A stretch of 64,000 nucleotides of DNA from Enterovibrio norvegicus FF-33 (GTDB lineage Bacteria; Pseudomonadota; Gammaproteobacteria; Enterobacterales; Vibrionaceae), in contig NZ_AJYD02000011.1 in NCBI RefSeq assembly GCF_000286835.2, positions 74,784 through 138,783 of the forward strand, given 5' to 3'. The notes below the pieces were generated by a model. It was given only the letters and a program-made list of their open reading frames with translations. It made no database searches and had not been told where the DNA came from. Below, in pieces: positions 19,731 to 31,115 of this stretch. Each line of letters starts with the position of its first letter. Position 1 is the first letter of the stretch. The position numbers and the translations under genes were made by a program.

Positions 19731-20834
19731 CTAAGGAAGGTGTTCCAACGCCAGGTAATCATGGCTCTGCATCTCTTTTAAACGCGAACAACAGCGTTTA
19801 AATTCGAAAGACAACCTGTCGCCGACATACAGTGATGACAGGGCGACTTCCGCAGAAATGATCAGTTTCACGTGCCTTTCGTAAAATTCATCGATCATGG
19901 CAATAAATCGCCTCGCTGCATCATCTTTTTCCGCCCCCATTTGAGGAACATTGGCCAAAAGCACCGTGTGATAAAGCCGGGCAAGCTCAATATAGTCAGA
20001 CTGGCTTCTTGGGCTGTCACACAAAGTGACAAAATCAAAATGCACCACCCCCTCCGCTTCCCTCACTGCATGCAATTGTCGATGATTGATCTCAATGTCA
20101 TGAGCATCAAAGCAAGGCTCTGTCGCCAATTGATAAAAGTAGTCTTTCAAATTGGCATTGGCCGCATCGTCCAATGGGGAGTGATAGATTTCCGCCTGCT
20201 CCAATGTTCGTAAGCGATAATCTGTCCCCGCATCAACATTAACAACATCGCAGTGTTGATTAATTAACGCTATAGCAGGAAGAAAACGAGCACGCTGTAA
20301 TCCATTACGATACAACTCATTTGGGATGATGTTTGATGTGGCAACTAAACAAATACCACGTTCAAATAGTGCTTCAAGCAACGTACCGAGGATCATGGCA
20401 TCAGTGATGTCTGAAACAAAAAACTCATCGAAACAAAGGATATGCGCTTCGTCTGCTAACTTGTCTGCAATTTTCAGTAACGGATCTTGCTCACCATCAA
20501 GGCCTCTTAATTCATCGTGTATGCGATGCATAAATCGATGAAAGTGCATCCGCTGCTTTTTCTCAAACGGCAAGCTTTCAAAAAACGTATCAACCAAATA
20601 CGTTTTGCCTCGCCCAACACCACCCCAAAAGTACAACCCACGCTCTGGGCGCGGTTTATTCTCTGTCTTTTTGAAAATAGACTGTAAAAGACTCGGCTTT
20701 TGTGCAGGCGCATTGGCACGCGCAATAAGGCGATGATACAAATCATCCAGCATCGTTACCGCTTGCTTTTGCGAAGCATCCTCGAAAAAATCTGGCCGCT
20801 GTAAATCGTGACTGTATTGCTCTAAAGGCGTCAT
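19731..20834 (-). CDS. zapE: Cell division protein ZapE, AFG1-like ATPase
   Basis: ZapE is an AFG1-type P-loop ATPase that acts on the Z-ring during constriction and under low oxygen in E. coli. The 367-residue protein has Walker A GGVGRGKT (about 71-78), a Walker B-type ILCFDEFFVSD segment and the MHFHRFMHRIHDEL segment. It lies beside the ribosomal-protein operon and diverges from zapG across 183 bp, the enteric arrangement (yhcM/yhcB). Confidence 0.96.
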   Translation of the reverse strand: MTPLEQYSHDLQRPDFFEDASQKQAVTMLDDLYHRLIARANAPAQKPSLLQSIFKKTENKPRPERGLYFWGGVGRGKTYLVDTFFESLPFEKKQRMHFHRFMHRIHDELRGLDGEQDPLLKIADKLADEAHILCFDEFFVSDITDAMILGTLLEALFERGICLVATSNIIPNELYRNGLQRARFLPAIALINQHCDVVNVDAGTDYRLRTLEQAEIYHSPLDDAANANLKDYFYQLATEPCFDAHDIEINHRQLHAVREAEGVVHFDFVTLCDSPRSQSDYIELARLYHTVLLANVPQMGAEKDDAARRFIAMIDEFYERHVKLIISAEVALSSLYVGDRLSFEFKRCCSRLKEMQSHDYLALEHLP

Positions 20835-21017
20835 TCCCTGAACCTAACCCTTACTGGTGACAATAATAATGTTCTCAAAATCAATAGTACCACGCGTAAC
20901 TTTTGCCATGTATAGTAAAACCTGAACATTAAGGGGTATGCCACTTCCTAATTACTCCCCGCTAGACGGTGAGAATTGCATTACATTCAATTAGTTACGG
21001 AAAGCTAAGGAGCGCTT

Positions 21018-21431
21018 ATGGCTTGGATAAACACACTTGTTTTTGTGATCATCGGTGTCGTGATTGGCTTCATCATCGCCCGTTTAACGATGCGCGATAA
21101 CACACAACAAAAAGATTTAAAGAAAGAGCTCGAAAAATCACGTTACGAGCTTGAGCAGTATCGCCAAGAGTTGGTTGATCACTTTGCCCAAAGCGCTGAA
21201 TTACTCGATAACATTTCCCGTGATTACAGTAAGCTTTATCAGCACATGGCGACCACTTCAGCGGAATTGATGCCTAACTTGCCAGAGCAAGACAATCCCT
21301 TTGCCAAGCGTATCAGTAACCTGTCAGAAGTCATTGACGATACGGCGTCAACACAAGAGCCACCTCGTGACTATTCAGATGGTGCTTCTGGTTTACTCAA
21401 AGATGCTGAAAAAACAAGCAAAGCGAGTTAA
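21018..21431 (+). CDS. zapG: Z-ring associated protein ZapG (YhcB, DUF1043)
   Basis: This 137-residue inner-membrane protein has one N-terminal span (about 4-22), a coiled-coil region (DLKKELEKSRYELEQYRQEL) and a disordered polar tail. It matches the DUF1043/YhcB family, implicated in cell shape, division and envelope coordination. AAGGAG precedes the ATG. Its position, divergent from zapE and before degQ, is conserved. Molecular function is incompletely known. Confidence 0.93.
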   Translation: MAWINTLVFVIIGVVIGFIIARLTMRDNTQQKDLKKELEKSRYELEQYRQELVDHFAQSAELLDNISRDYSKLYQHMATTSAELMPNLPEQDNPFAKRISNLSEVIDDTASTQEPPRDYSDGASGLLKDAEKTSKAS

Positions 21432-21517
21432 GTAGATCACAGATCTACCATACAAAGGCATTGAACTTTTTTGAACCATCCCCACTCTTAAAACGTACCT
21501 ATAAGGGGAGTGTGGAT

Positions 21518-22885
21518 ATGAAGAAAACATCTTTGCTTACGCTAAGTGCAGTCGCGCTAGCGTTTAGTACAACTTTTACAGCCTTGCCAGCAACAGCAGC
21601 ATTACCTGTCGCTATTGCTGGCGAGAGCCTGCCAAGCCTTGCGCCTATGCTAGAAACTGTCAGCCCTGCTGTTGTCAGTATTTCTGTCGAAGGTAGCCAT
21701 GTTTCAAAACAACGCATCCCTGAATCTTTTCGCTTTTTCTTTGGTCCTGAGTTCGATGCAGAGCAAACCAGAGAAAGACCTTTTCGCGGTTTAGGTTCGG
21801 GCGTCATTATAGATGCCGATAAAGGGTATGTGATCACTAACCATCACGTTATCGATGGTGCCAATAAGATTTTGGTGCAACTTCATGATGGCCGCGAATA
21901 CGACGCAGAGCTGATTGGCAGCGACAGCATGTCAGATGTGGCACTGTTAAAGCTTGAAAAAGCGGACAACCTGACACAAATCAAACTGTCTGACTCCGAC
22001 GGACTGCGTGTTGGCGATTTTGCGATTGCAATCGGCAACCCGTTTGGACTCGGCCAAACTGTCACTTCTGGCATTATTTCTGCGCTAGGTCGTAGTGGTT
22101 TAAACCTCGAGAACTTTGAGAACTTCATTCAAACTGACGCCGCTATCAATAGCGGTAACTCAGGCGGAGCACTGGTTAATCTCAACGGTGAATTGATTGG
22201 TATCAATACCGCTATCCTTGGCCCGAATGGTGGTAACGTCGGTATCGGTTTTGCCATTCCGGTCAATATGGTGAAAAACCTCTCTGATCAAATTCTTGAG
22301 TTTGGCGAAGTCAAACGCGGCGTACTTGGGGTTCAAGGTGGCGAACTGACGTCTGAACTTGCAGAAGCGTTTGGGTATGAAACCAATCACGGCGCATTTG
22401 TCAGCCAAGTGGTACCCGATTCAGCGGCAGAAAAAGCTGGCATTGAAGCCGGCGATATCATTGTATCGGTTAACGGTAAAGATATTCGCACCTTCGGTGA
22501 ACTGCGCGCTAAAGTAGCGACACTGGGTGCGGGTAAAAAAGTAAAATTGGGTATCATTCGTGACGGCAAAGAGAAAACCGTCACTGCTGAGCTAAAAGAA
22601 GCCGCACTAGCCAAAACCAATGCAGAAACCCTTCATGAAGCGTTAAAAGGCGCCAAGCTTGAACATTATTCAGAAGGAAAAATCAATGGTGTACGTGTTG
22701 CCAGTGTTGATAAAGATTCTGTTGCGGCGCGCTATGGCATGAAAGAAGGTGACATTATTGTTGGCCTAAATCGTGACAAAGTGAAAAACCTTGGTGATCT
22801 ACGCAAACAGCTTGAAGACAAACCTAACGTCCTCGCGTTAAACATTGTGCGTGATGGCTCAACCATGTATTTAGTTATCCGTTAA
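21518..22885 (+). CDS. degQ: Periplasmic serine endoprotease DegQ (DegP/HtrA family)
   Basis: This is an HtrA-family periplasmic protease and chaperone. The start is placed at the ATG at 21518 (MKKTSLLTLS), which has GGGGAG 9 bp upstream and opens a good signal peptide; the frame is open 57 bp further. The 455-residue product has the catalytic triad in TNHHVID, SDVALLKL and GNSGGALVN, then two PDZ domains (around GVLGVQGGEL and GVRVASVDKD). DegQ rather than DegP is favoured by its place directly before degS, but the two are hard to separate by sequence alone. Confidence 0.93.
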   Translation: MKKTSLLTLSAVALAFSTTFTALPATAALPVAIAGESLPSLAPMLETVSPAVVSISVEGSHVSKQRIPESFRFFFGPEFDAEQTRERPFRGLGSGVIIDADKGYVITNHHVIDGANKILVQLHDGREYDAELIGSDSMSDVALLKLEKADNLTQIKLSDSDGLRVGDFAIAIGNPFGLGQTVTSGIISALGRSGLNLENFENFIQTDAAINSGNSGGALVNLNGELIGINTAILGPNGGNVGIGFAIPVNMVKNLSDQILEFGEVKRGVLGVQGGELTSELAEAFGYETNHGAFVSQVVPDSAAEKAGIEAGDIIVSVNGKDIRTFGELRAKVATLGAGKKVKLGIIRDGKEKTVTAELKEAALAKTNAETLHEALKGAKLEHYSEGKINGVRVASVDKDSVAARYGMKEGDIIVGLNRDKVKNLGDLRKQLEDKPNVLALNIVRDGSTMYLVIR

Positions 22886-22901
22886 GTAATTCATCGCAAA
22901 A

Positions 22902-22935
22902 ACAGGAGCCTGTCCCGCTAAGGCTCCTGTTTCTT
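22902..22935 (+). terminator. Terminator after degQ
   Basis: ACAGGAGCC pairs with GGCTCCTGT (22902-22910 with 22922-22930), with an 11-nt loop, followed by TTCTT. The U tract is short. It suggests that degS is at least partly transcribed separately. Confidence 0.75.
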
Positions 22936-23013
22936 CCCGACCCAATCCCTACTCTTATTGCTGTTTCAATGGTATGCTCGTCGTTTTTCAATGATGGTCA
23001 TTTAGGGAGTAGC

Positions 23014-24078
23014 ATGCTGGCTTTTCTGGCACGTTCTGTAGTTTACGGCACCTTAGTCGCCGTCGTTTTGCTGCTTGCCCTTCCATCGTTACGAACCGGC
23101 CAATTGGTTTCTGATGTCGCCTTGGCACAGTTTGAAACCGATACTTCATTGCTTTCTTATAACTATGCCGTCCGCCGAGCCTCTCCTGCTGTCGTCAATA
23201 TTTACACTCGCCGCTACAGCAGTGAAAACCGACTTCAGCTCAACGCTGAGGGTTTAGGCTCTGGCGTGATCATGAGTGACAAAGGCTATATCGTCACCAA
23301 CTACCACGTTGTTGCACGCGCAGATCAAATTATCGTGGCCTTGCAAGACGGACGGATCAGCACGGCACAGCTCGTTGGTAAAGATCAACGCACCGATCTT
23401 GCCGTGGTGAAAATCGATCCAGATAGCTTACCCGTGATTCCCTTTAACGATAGTTATGAACCCGCGGTTGGCGATGTCGTGTTAGCAATAGGCAACCCTT
23501 ATAACCTCGGACAAACCACCACCTTCGGGATTATTTCTGCTACGGGTCGCCCCGGTATGAGCTTTAATCGTCAGCAAGATTTTCTGCAAACAGATGCGGC
23601 TATCAACAAAGGAAACTCTGGTGGCGCATTGGTAAATAGCAGAGGGGAATTAGTCGGCATCAATACCGCCTCATTCCAACAAGCAACAGACACGGATACC
23701 TACGGCATTTCCTTTGCGATCCCCTATTCCCTGACAGTCAAGGTGATGCAAAAACTGATTGCTGATGGACGGGTGATCCGCGGCTATATCGGCGTTGAAG
23801 GACGAGAAGTGAATCCCGTGATGGCGCGACTATTAGACGCGGAGCAATTGCGTGGTGTGCTTATCGCAAGCACTGAGCCCAATGGCCCTGCAGATCGCTC
23901 TGGGCTTAAGGTAAATGATTTGATCATCGAGATTGATAATCTACCCATCAGCAGTTTTCGTAGTGCACTCGATGTTGTTGCTGACAACCGTCCCGGAACC
24001 AAGGTCCCGTTTAAGGTTATTCGAGAAGGCGAACCTCAAGAGATCATCGTCACTATCGGTGAAGAGCCGACGCAATAA
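23014..24078 (+). CDS. degS: Outer-membrane stress sensor protease DegS
   Basis: DegS is the inner-membrane-anchored HtrA protease that senses unfolded porins and starts cleavage of RseA, releasing sigma-E. The start at 23014 (MLAFLARSVVYG) follows AGGGAG by 4 bp; the frame is open 45 bp further back. The 354-residue product has one N-terminal membrane anchor, the triad in VTNYHVV, TDLAVVKI and GNSGGALVN, and a single PDZ domain (GYIGVEGREV onward). The anchor plus one PDZ distinguishes it from DegQ. Confidence 0.96.
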   Translation: MLAFLARSVVYGTLVAVVLLLALPSLRTGQLVSDVALAQFETDTSLLSYNYAVRRASPAVVNIYTRRYSSENRLQLNAEGLGSGVIMSDKGYIVTNYHVVARADQIIVALQDGRISTAQLVGKDQRTDLAVVKIDPDSLPVIPFNDSYEPAVGDVVLAIGNPYNLGQTTTFGIISATGRPGMSFNRQQDFLQTDAAINKGNSGGALVNSRGELVGINTASFQQATDTDTYGISFAIPYSLTVKVMQKLIADGRVIRGYIGVEGREVNPVMARLLDAEQLRGVLIASTEPNGPADRSGLKVNDLIIEIDNLPISSFRSALDVVADNRPGTKVPFKVIREGEPQEIIVTIGEEPTQ

Positions 24079-24141
24079 CCCTGTTATCTCTTTGATCTCT
24101 GGTTGGGCTTTTTTCAAATTAAGCATGATTTACAGCAACAA

Positions 24142-24167
24142 AAAAGGTCACCCCTGGGTGACCTTTT
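24142..24167. terminator. Bidirectional terminator between degS and murA
   Basis: AAAAGGTCACC pairs with GGTGACCTTTT around a very small loop. On the minus strand it is followed by a long T run, so it is stronger for murA; on the plus strand it is followed by GCGTTT. Confidence 0.8.
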
Positions 24168-24207
24168 GCGTTTAGCCTGTTAGCAATTAGCCATTGATAA
24201 TTAATGG

Positions 24208-25738
<1,531 letters not shown>

Positions 25739-25740
25739 AA

Positions 25741-26064
25741 TTATTCCTCGTGAACCGATGAGGTATCATCAGTAAAAAAACGTTCTACATTGCTCAGTTG
25801 TAACAGCACTTTCAATTGCGAAGGGATGTTACTTAATGCCAGCGTTTGCTGGTTAATCTTGAGCTGCTGTTGTAGGTGCAACAACATTGCCATTCCGGCC
25901 GAATCAACGCGCTTTACCGAAGATAAATCTAGGACGATATGCGAGTCTTTCGGCAACCAGTCGGTGCGGCGGCTCCAAAATGGAGGAACTGTGTCACGAT
26001 CAAGCTCTCCTGACAAGCAGTAATCACCATTTATGCGCCTTTCAAACGCCAGTGATTCACTCAC
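25741..26064 (-). CDS. mlaB: MlaB, STAS-domain subunit of the Mla phospholipid transporter
   Basis: This 107-residue cytoplasmic STAS protein contains the [25 protein letters not shown] core. MlaB binds MlaF and is needed for stability and activity of the MlaFEDB complex, which moves phospholipid between inner and outer membranes. Its start overlaps the mlaC stop by 4 bp. Confidence 0.94.
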   Translation of the reverse strand: MSESLAFERRINGDYCLSGELDRDTVPPFWSRRTDWLPKDSHIVLDLSSVKRVDSAGMAMLLHLQQQLKINQQTLALSNIPSQLKVLLQLSNVERFFTDDTSSVHEE

Positions 26065-26708
26065 GATTCACTCTCGTCTTTGGTGATTGGAGCCTTGGCT
26101 CGCTCAGTCAGTTCTTTCGCAACAGCATCGATACCATTTCTGCGCAATTGACCACTCCATTCACTGGATTTAGTGTCCAACATGCTGACGCCTTCCACCT
26201 GCACATCAAAGCCCTGCCATTGCTCGGTTTTTCGATTCTTACGCAGCTTAAAATCCAAGCGAATAGGTGGGCGGGCAGCATCAACAATGTCTACGCGCAC
26301 AGAAACCACCGTGCGATTCTCTGCAATGGATTTTGACGGCTCCACGTTCACGACTTGATCAGTATATTGGGTCAGTATTTGCGCATAAGATGCGACCAAA
26401 TAATCGTAGAATGCATCCGTAAACTGATCGCGTTGTTCCTTACTCGCTTTTCTAGCCTGTGGCCCTAATACTTTCAGTGCCGCATAGCGCGCATTGATAT
26501 AAGGCATTAACTCCTCTTCTACCACCACACGAAGCAACTCAGGATTTTCCTGATAGATCTCTTTATCTTTCTTTAACCGACTAAAAGCGTTCTCTGCTAC
26601 GCCATCGATCAGTACATAGGGGTTTGTGGCATCTACTGTCGCTGCCACAGACAGCGACGGCAACATCATACTGATTGCTGCAAACACCAAAGCTATCCAT
26701 TTTTTCAT
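26061..26708 (-). CDS. mlaC: MlaC, periplasmic phospholipid carrier
   Basis: MlaC shuttles phospholipid across the periplasm between the outer-membrane MlaA complex and MlaFEDB. The 215-residue protein has a signal peptide (cleavage near SVAA, about residue 22) and family segments NPYVLIDGVAENAFSRL, PYINARYAALKVLG and WQGFDVQVEGVSMLDT. It follows mlaD by 6 bp. Confidence 0.96.
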   Translation of the reverse strand: MKKWIALVFAAISMMLPSLSVAATVDATNPYVLIDGVAENAFSRLKKDKEIYQENPELLRVVVEEELMPYINARYAALKVLGPQARKASKEQRDQFTDAFYDYLVASYAQILTQYTDQVVNVEPSKSIAENRTVVSVRVDIVDAARPPIRLDFKLRKNRKTEQWQGFDVQVEGVSMLDTKSSEWSGQLRRNGIDAVAKELTERAKAPITKDESES

Positions 26709-26714
26709 TATTGA

Positions 26715-27191
26715 TTACTCCTTCGAGTCCCCGACGCTATACAAGAATTGACCAATCAAATCTTCTAACACCATTGCTGAACGGGTGTCTTCCAGTAAAT
26801 CGCCGTCTTGAAGTAGCTCAATGTCTTCATCAAGAAAACCAGGACGGATACCGATGTATTGCTCTCCCAGCAGACCTGAGGTCAAAATTGCTGCGGAGCT
26901 TGTTTCTGGAAAAAAGCCGTATTGGCGATCAATTTCCATCGTCACCGACGGCACGTAATCTGGCACTGTCAGAGCAATACTACTAACACGACCGACCACA
27001 ACGCCCCCCACTTTCACAGGAGAACGCACCTTTAAACCACCAATATTGTCGAAATGTGCTTCCAAACGATAGCTGTCGCCACGAGAAAAACTCTTCACAT
27101 CAGCCACTTGAAAAATAAGCAGCATCACTGCGATGATCCCAACAATCACGAACGTGCCGACCCAAAATTCTGTTTTACGATTTTGTTGCAT
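26715..27191 (-). CDS. mlaD: MlaD, MCE-domain subunit of the Mla transporter
   Basis: This 158-residue bitopic protein has a short tail with KTEFWVGTFVIVGIIAVMLL as membrane anchor, followed by the MCE domain (HFDNIGGLKVRSPVKVGGVVVGRV). MlaD forms a hexameric ring in the periplasm that binds phospholipid. The C-terminal segment ending YSVGDSKE is typical. It follows mlaE by 4 bp. Confidence 0.97.
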   Translation of the reverse strand: MQQNRKTEFWVGTFVIVGIIAVMLLIFQVADVKSFSRGDSYRLEAHFDNIGGLKVRSPVKVGGVVVGRVSSIALTVPDYVPSVTMEIDRQYGFFPETSSAAILTSGLLGEQYIGIRPGFLDEDIELLQDGDLLEDTRSAMVLEDLIGQFLYSVGDSKE

Positions 27192-27195
27192 TTAC

Positions 27196-27978
27196 TTAGC
27201 TCCCAAACATCAGTGCTGTAAGGATAAAATCCAACCCCAACACTGCTAAAGACGAATGCACGACAGTACGTGTCGTTGCTCGGCTGATCCCTTCTGAAGT
27301 GGGGATCGCATCGTAGCCGTTGAAAAGAGCAATCCAGGTGACCGTAATGGCAAACACCAAACTCTTAATGAAAGACTGGCCAATGTCATAGCCTAACTCG
27401 ACTGAAGACTGCATGACGGACCAGTAGCTGCCGTAATCAATTCCTTTCCAATCAACACCGACAAGCTGACCACCCCAAATACCGACAATCATGAAGATCA
27501 TGGTCAGTAGCGGCATAGAAATCACTCCCGCCCAAAAACGCGGTGCAATGACACGACGCAACGGATCCACTGCCATCATTTCCAAACTAGAAAGTTGTTC
27601 AGTGGTTTTCATCAAACCAATTTCAGCGGTCAACGCCGAACCGGCACGACCCGCAAACAAAAGCGCGGTGACAACAGGTCCTAATTCTCGCAATAAAGAC
27701 AGTGCAACCATTTGTCCCAAAGAACTTTCAGCGCCAAAGCCGGCCAAAACCAGATAGCCTTGCAAGCTCAAAACCATGCCAATGAACAAACCAGACACCA
27801 TAATGATCGCGAGTGAACGTACACCAACGGAATAGAGCTGAGTGATTAATAGCGGGAACATTTTCTTGGGTTGCGGCTTGCCAATTAACGCCCCCATTAA
27901 AACAAAGGTGGCACGCCCCATTGTCCGAGACACGGACATAACGCGGGCGCCAAGATCTTGGACCATATTAACGATCAC
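27196..27978 (-). CDS. mlaE: MlaE, permease subunit of the Mla transporter
   Basis: MlaE is the inner-membrane permease of the phospholipid ABC transporter. The 260-residue protein has about five hydrophobic segments and the family signature REFGPV-like [34 protein letters not shown] (spanning about 92-125). Its start overlaps the mlaF stop by 4 bp. Confidence 0.97.
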   Translation of the reverse strand: MIVNMVQDLGARVMSVSRTMGRATFVLMGALIGKPQPKKMFPLLITQLYSVGVRSLAIIMVSGLFIGMVLSLQGYLVLAGFGAESSLGQMVALSLLRELGPVVTALLFAGRAGSALTAEIGLMKTTEQLSSLEMMAVDPLRRVIAPRFWAGVISMPLLTMIFMIVGIWGGQLVGVDWKGIDYGSYWSVMQSSVELGYDIGQSFIKSLVFAITVTWIALFNGYDAIPTSEGISRATTRTVVHSSLAVLGLDFILTALMFGS

Positions 27979-28772
27979 GAAAACAGCTCCTGTGTGATGT
28001 CTTTGGCGGGATACCGAAATGGCACAGGGCCATCTGCATCGCCTTTAAGAAATTGACTAACCCTCGGGTCCGGATTGTCACGTAATGATTGCGGTGATCC
28101 TGATGCGATAATTTTGCCATCGGTGAGCAAATAGACATGATCAGCAATGCTCATTACCTCAGGTACATCATGCGACACCACTATCGCCGTAAGACCTAAC
28201 GCTTGATTGAGATTGCGAATCAGAGAGACCAACACGCCCATAGTGATCGGATCTTGCCCAACAAAAGGCTCATCAAACATGATCATTTCTGGGTCAAGCG
28301 CAATCGCGCGCGCCAACGCGGCACGTCTCGCCATGCCGCCAGACAAACTGCTCGGCATCAAATCTGCCGCCCCTCGAAGCCCCACAGCCTCTAGCTTAAG
28401 TAAGACGATGGTTTTAATAAGCGCTTCAGATAGTTCTGTATGCTCTCGCAAAGGGAAAGCAACATTATCAAAAACGGTCATATCCGTGAACAGTGCGCCA
28501 GATTGAAACAGCATGCTCATGCGCTTTCGAACGTCATACAATTTGCGACGTGAAAGGGTCGGAATATCATGTCCAGCAAACTCGATAGTGCCGCGATCAG
28601 GCGGTAACTGGCCGCCAATCAAACGGAGTAATGTGGTTTTACCTATTCCGGATGGGCCCATGATTGCTGTGATTTTGCCGACGGGTACGGTCAAGCTCAC
28701 ATCATCAAATATCACCCGATCGCCACGGGAGAAGGACAGGCTATTGATTTCCACTAAGTTATTTGTACTCAT
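27975..28772 (-). CDS. mlaF: MlaF, ATPase subunit of the Mla transporter
   Basis: This 265-residue ABC ATPase has Walker [10 protein letters not shown] (about 39-47), signature [14 protein letters not shown], Walker [13 protein letters not shown] and the switch His in VVSHDVPEV. The LSGGM and C-terminal extension are usual for MlaF, where the extension handshakes across the dimer. First gene of mlaFEDCB-ibaG-murA. AAAGG lies 6 bp before the ATG. Confidence 0.97.
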   Translation of the reverse strand: MSTNNLVEINSLSFSRGDRVIFDDVSLTVPVGKITAIMGPSGIGKTTLLRLIGGQLPPDRGTIEFAGHDIPTLSRRKLYDVRKRMSMLFQSGALFTDMTVFDNVAFPLREHTELSEALIKTIVLLKLEAVGLRGAADLMPSSLSGGMARRAALARAIALDPEMIMFDEPFVGQDPITMGVLVSLIRNLNQALGLTAIVVSHDVPEVMSIADHVYLLTDGKIIASGSPQSLRDNPDPRVSQFLKGDADGPVPFRYPAKDITQELFS

Positions 28773-29172
28773 CGACGGCCTTTGATAATAACGTCCTTGA
28801 ATATTAAGTGCCCGATCATAGAGTTAACGGTATTGCAAAACAAGTAATTGAACAGTATTCATTTGTGATTTCTCAGTAAGAAAACTATCAATTTCCGCGC
28901 AAACACTGTCTTTTTATGTATGCATCACGTTGAATCAAGATCACTTCTTTAATCAGGCTAGAAAACTCCTCCCCACTACGCGCTGATAAAGACAGACTTT
29001 CCCCCAAGAATGTGACCTAACCTGCCTTAATTACTTGGCACGTCACCCCTTCATTAGCCTTTAACACTTAAGCCTGTCGCAACTATCACGCCGTTTTCCT
29101 TCACATTTACTCAATTAGCAGTCAAAATTGCTTTTTGATTCATCCGCACTATTTCTGATCAAAGGTAATTAA
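28773..29172. other. Divergent intergenic region between mlaF and yrbG
   Basis: This 400 bp AT-rich region has no credible reading frame on either strand. It holds a predicted mla promoter at its left end. Near the right end a weak plus-strand pair, TTGCTT (29128-29133) and TATTTC (29150-29155) 16 bp apart, could serve yrbG-kdsDC-lptCAB. About 250 bp in the middle have no feature I can name. Confidence 0.5.
28815..28843 (-). promoter_or_regulatory. Predicted promoter of the mla operon
   Basis: On the minus strand, TTGTTT (28843-28838) and TATGAT (28820-28815) are 17 bp apart. The start would lie about 35 bp before the mlaF ATG. Confidence 0.45.
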
Positions 29173-30135
29173 ATGTTTGAAGCGACCGCCATTCTCGTCG
29201 TTGGACTGTGTTTGTTAGTATGGAGTGCTGACAGGCTGGTCTACGGTGCAGCCGCTATAGCCCGTAATGTTGGGATTTCACCGCTAGTCATCGGTATGAC
29301 TATTCTTGCGATGGGCAGCTCAGCCCCTGAAATGGTGGTGTCAGCAACTGCGGCTCTTAGTGGTAAAACCGACACGGCAGTGGGCAACGTTCTTGGTTCG
29401 AACATCGCTAATATTGCTTTGATTTTAGGCGTAACTGCGCTTATCAAGCCACTTGCTATCAGTTCGGGCATCCTTCGCCGCGAATTGCCATTGATGCTTG
29501 CCGTTACCTTGGTCGCCGGCGCCATGCTATGGGATAATTACCTTGGCTACTTTGAAGGTATCGCGCTCGCCGTTATGTTTGTCATTTTCCTACTTATCAT
29601 GATGAAATTTGGTAAAGAAAGTGACAAAGAAGACCCTATGCTTACAGAACAAGAAGCAGAGATCCCTCAAGGGGTAAGCAATGTTTCCGCTGGTATATGG
29701 GTTGTTATCGGGCTGGCACTACTTATTTTCAGCGCCGACATGGTCGTAGGCTCAGCCGTGATTATCGCTAAGTCATTCGGTATGAGTGATCTGGTCATCG
29801 GTCTAACCATTGTCGCTGTAGGTACAAGCCTTCCTGAACTCGCCGCTTCTGTCGCTGGCGTATTGAAAGGTGAAGACGATCTGGCGGTGGGTAACATCAT
29901 CGGCTCAAACATCTTCAATATTCTTGCCGTCATGGGCATCCCAGCGATTCTGGCACCATCATCCCTTAACCCACTTGCGATGGAACGTGACTTCTATGTC
30001 ATGCTCGCCCTCTCTGTATTGCTATTTTTGTTTGCTGCAGGCAAAAACAGAATCATCAGACGCTGGGAAGGTATCGTGCTGTTGATTTGTTTCGTCGGCT
30101 ATCAAGGCTACTTGCTCACTAACTTTGCATCCTGA
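29173..30135 (+). CDS. yrbG: YrbG-type calcium/sodium:cation antiporter
   Basis: This 320-residue inner-membrane protein of the CaCA exchanger family has two inverted halves, each with an alpha repeat: MAIL-GSSAPEMVVSATAAL (about 47-65) followed by GNVLGSNIAN, and VAVGTSLPELAASVAGVL followed by GNIIGSNIFN. Ten or so hydrophobic segments are visible. The physiological substrate in bacteria is uncertain. It heads the kdsDC-lptCAB cluster, as in E. coli, with kdsD 11 bp downstream. Confidence 0.94.
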   Translation: MFEATAILVVGLCLLVWSADRLVYGAAAIARNVGISPLVIGMTILAMGSSAPEMVVSATAALSGKTDTAVGNVLGSNIANIALILGVTALIKPLAISSGILRRELPLMLAVTLVAGAMLWDNYLGYFEGIALAVMFVIFLLIMMKFGKESDKEDPMLTEQEAEIPQGVSNVSAGIWVVIGLALLIFSADMVVGSAVIIAKSFGMSDLVIGLTIVAVGTSLPELAASVAGVLKGEDDLAVGNIIGSNIFNILAVMGIPAILAPSSLNPLAMERDFYVMLALSVLLFLFAAGKNRIIRRWEGIVLLICFVGYQGYLLTNFAS

Positions 30136-30146
30136 TCGGATTACCT

Positions 30147-31115
30147 ATGACTGATTTTGATTTTTGCCAAGCAGGCATCACCACACTAAAAATCGAACTG
30201 GATGCCATTGCTCAATTGGAGCAATACATCAACCAAGATTTCGAACAAGCTTGTCAGCTGATTCAAAGTGCTACAGGTAAGGTCGTTGTCATGGGGATGG
30301 GCAAATCTGGTCACATTGGCAATAAAATCGCGGCGACGCTGGCAAGTACCGGTACGCCGTCCTTTTTTGTGCACCCTGGTGAAGCCAGTCATGGCGATCT
30401 TGGCATGATCGAAAAAGGCGATGTGGTGTTAGCAATATCAAACTCAGGGGAAGCAGCGGAGATCATTACGTTGCTGCCCGTCGTTAAACGTCGTGGCATT
30501 TCACTGATCACCATGACGGGCAACCCATCATCAACCATGGCGCGTTTGGCACAAGTTAACCTTTGTATCAAAGTACCAAAAGAAGCCTGCCCTATTGGCC
30601 TTGCACCAACCTCGAGCACCACGGCGACATTGGTGATGGGTGATGCACTCGCTATTGCGCTAATGCAAGCCAAAGGCTTTACTGCCGATGACTTTGCTCT
30701 GTCTCATCCCGGTGGCGCACTTGGTAGAAAACTGCTGCTGCGCATTTCTGATGTGATGCACTCCGGTGATGCGCTACCGACGGTCATACCCGATGCTACC
30801 GTTCGCGATGCCCTGCTCGAGATATCTGCCAAAGGGCTAGGTATGACAGCCATTGTGGAGCATGATGGTGCGCTATGCGGTATTTTCACTGACGGTGATT
30901 TACGCCGCTTACTCGACCAACGCTTGGATTTACACACCACACGCATTGGCGATGTGATGGGTCAAAACCCACAGTCTGTCAGTGCCGACTTACTGGCGGC
31001 TGAAGGCCTTAAGCAAATGGAAGAGAAAAAGATCAATGGTTTGCTGGTCACTGAAAACGGCAAGCTGATTGGCGCGCTAAATATGCACGACCTGCTTAAA
31101 GCTGGAGTCATGTAA
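30147..31115 (+). CDS. kdsD: Arabinose-5-phosphate isomerase KdsD
   Basis: KdsD converts ribulose 5-phosphate to arabinose 5-phosphate, the first step to Kdo for lipopolysaccharide. The 322-residue protein has an N-terminal SIS domain (VVVMGMGKSGHIGNKIAATLASTG split over about 46-69; HPGEASHGDLG) and two C-terminal CBS domains (near MHSGDALP and GDVMGQNPQSV). It overlaps kdsC by one base. Confidence 0.97.
   Translation: MTDFDFCQAGITTLKIELDAIAQLEQYINQDFEQACQLIQSATGKVVVMGMGKSGHIGNKIAATLASTGTPSFFVHPGEASHGDLGMIEKGDVVLAISNSGEAAEIITLLPVVKRRGISLITMTGNPSSTMARLAQVNLCIKVPKEACPIGLAPTSSTTATLVMGDALAIALMQAKGFTADDFALSHPGGALGRKLLLRISDVMHSGDALPTVIPDATVRDALLEISAKGLGMTAIVEHDGALCGIFTDGDLRRLLDQRLDLHTTRIGDVMGQNPQSVSADLLAAEGLKQMEEKKINGLLVTENGKLIGALNMHDLLKAGVM

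Noticed and set aside
29132-29158. TCTGA before yrbG as a sigma-E -10 element
   Set aside because: No GAACTT-like -35 lies 15-17 bp upstream, so the match is not supported.
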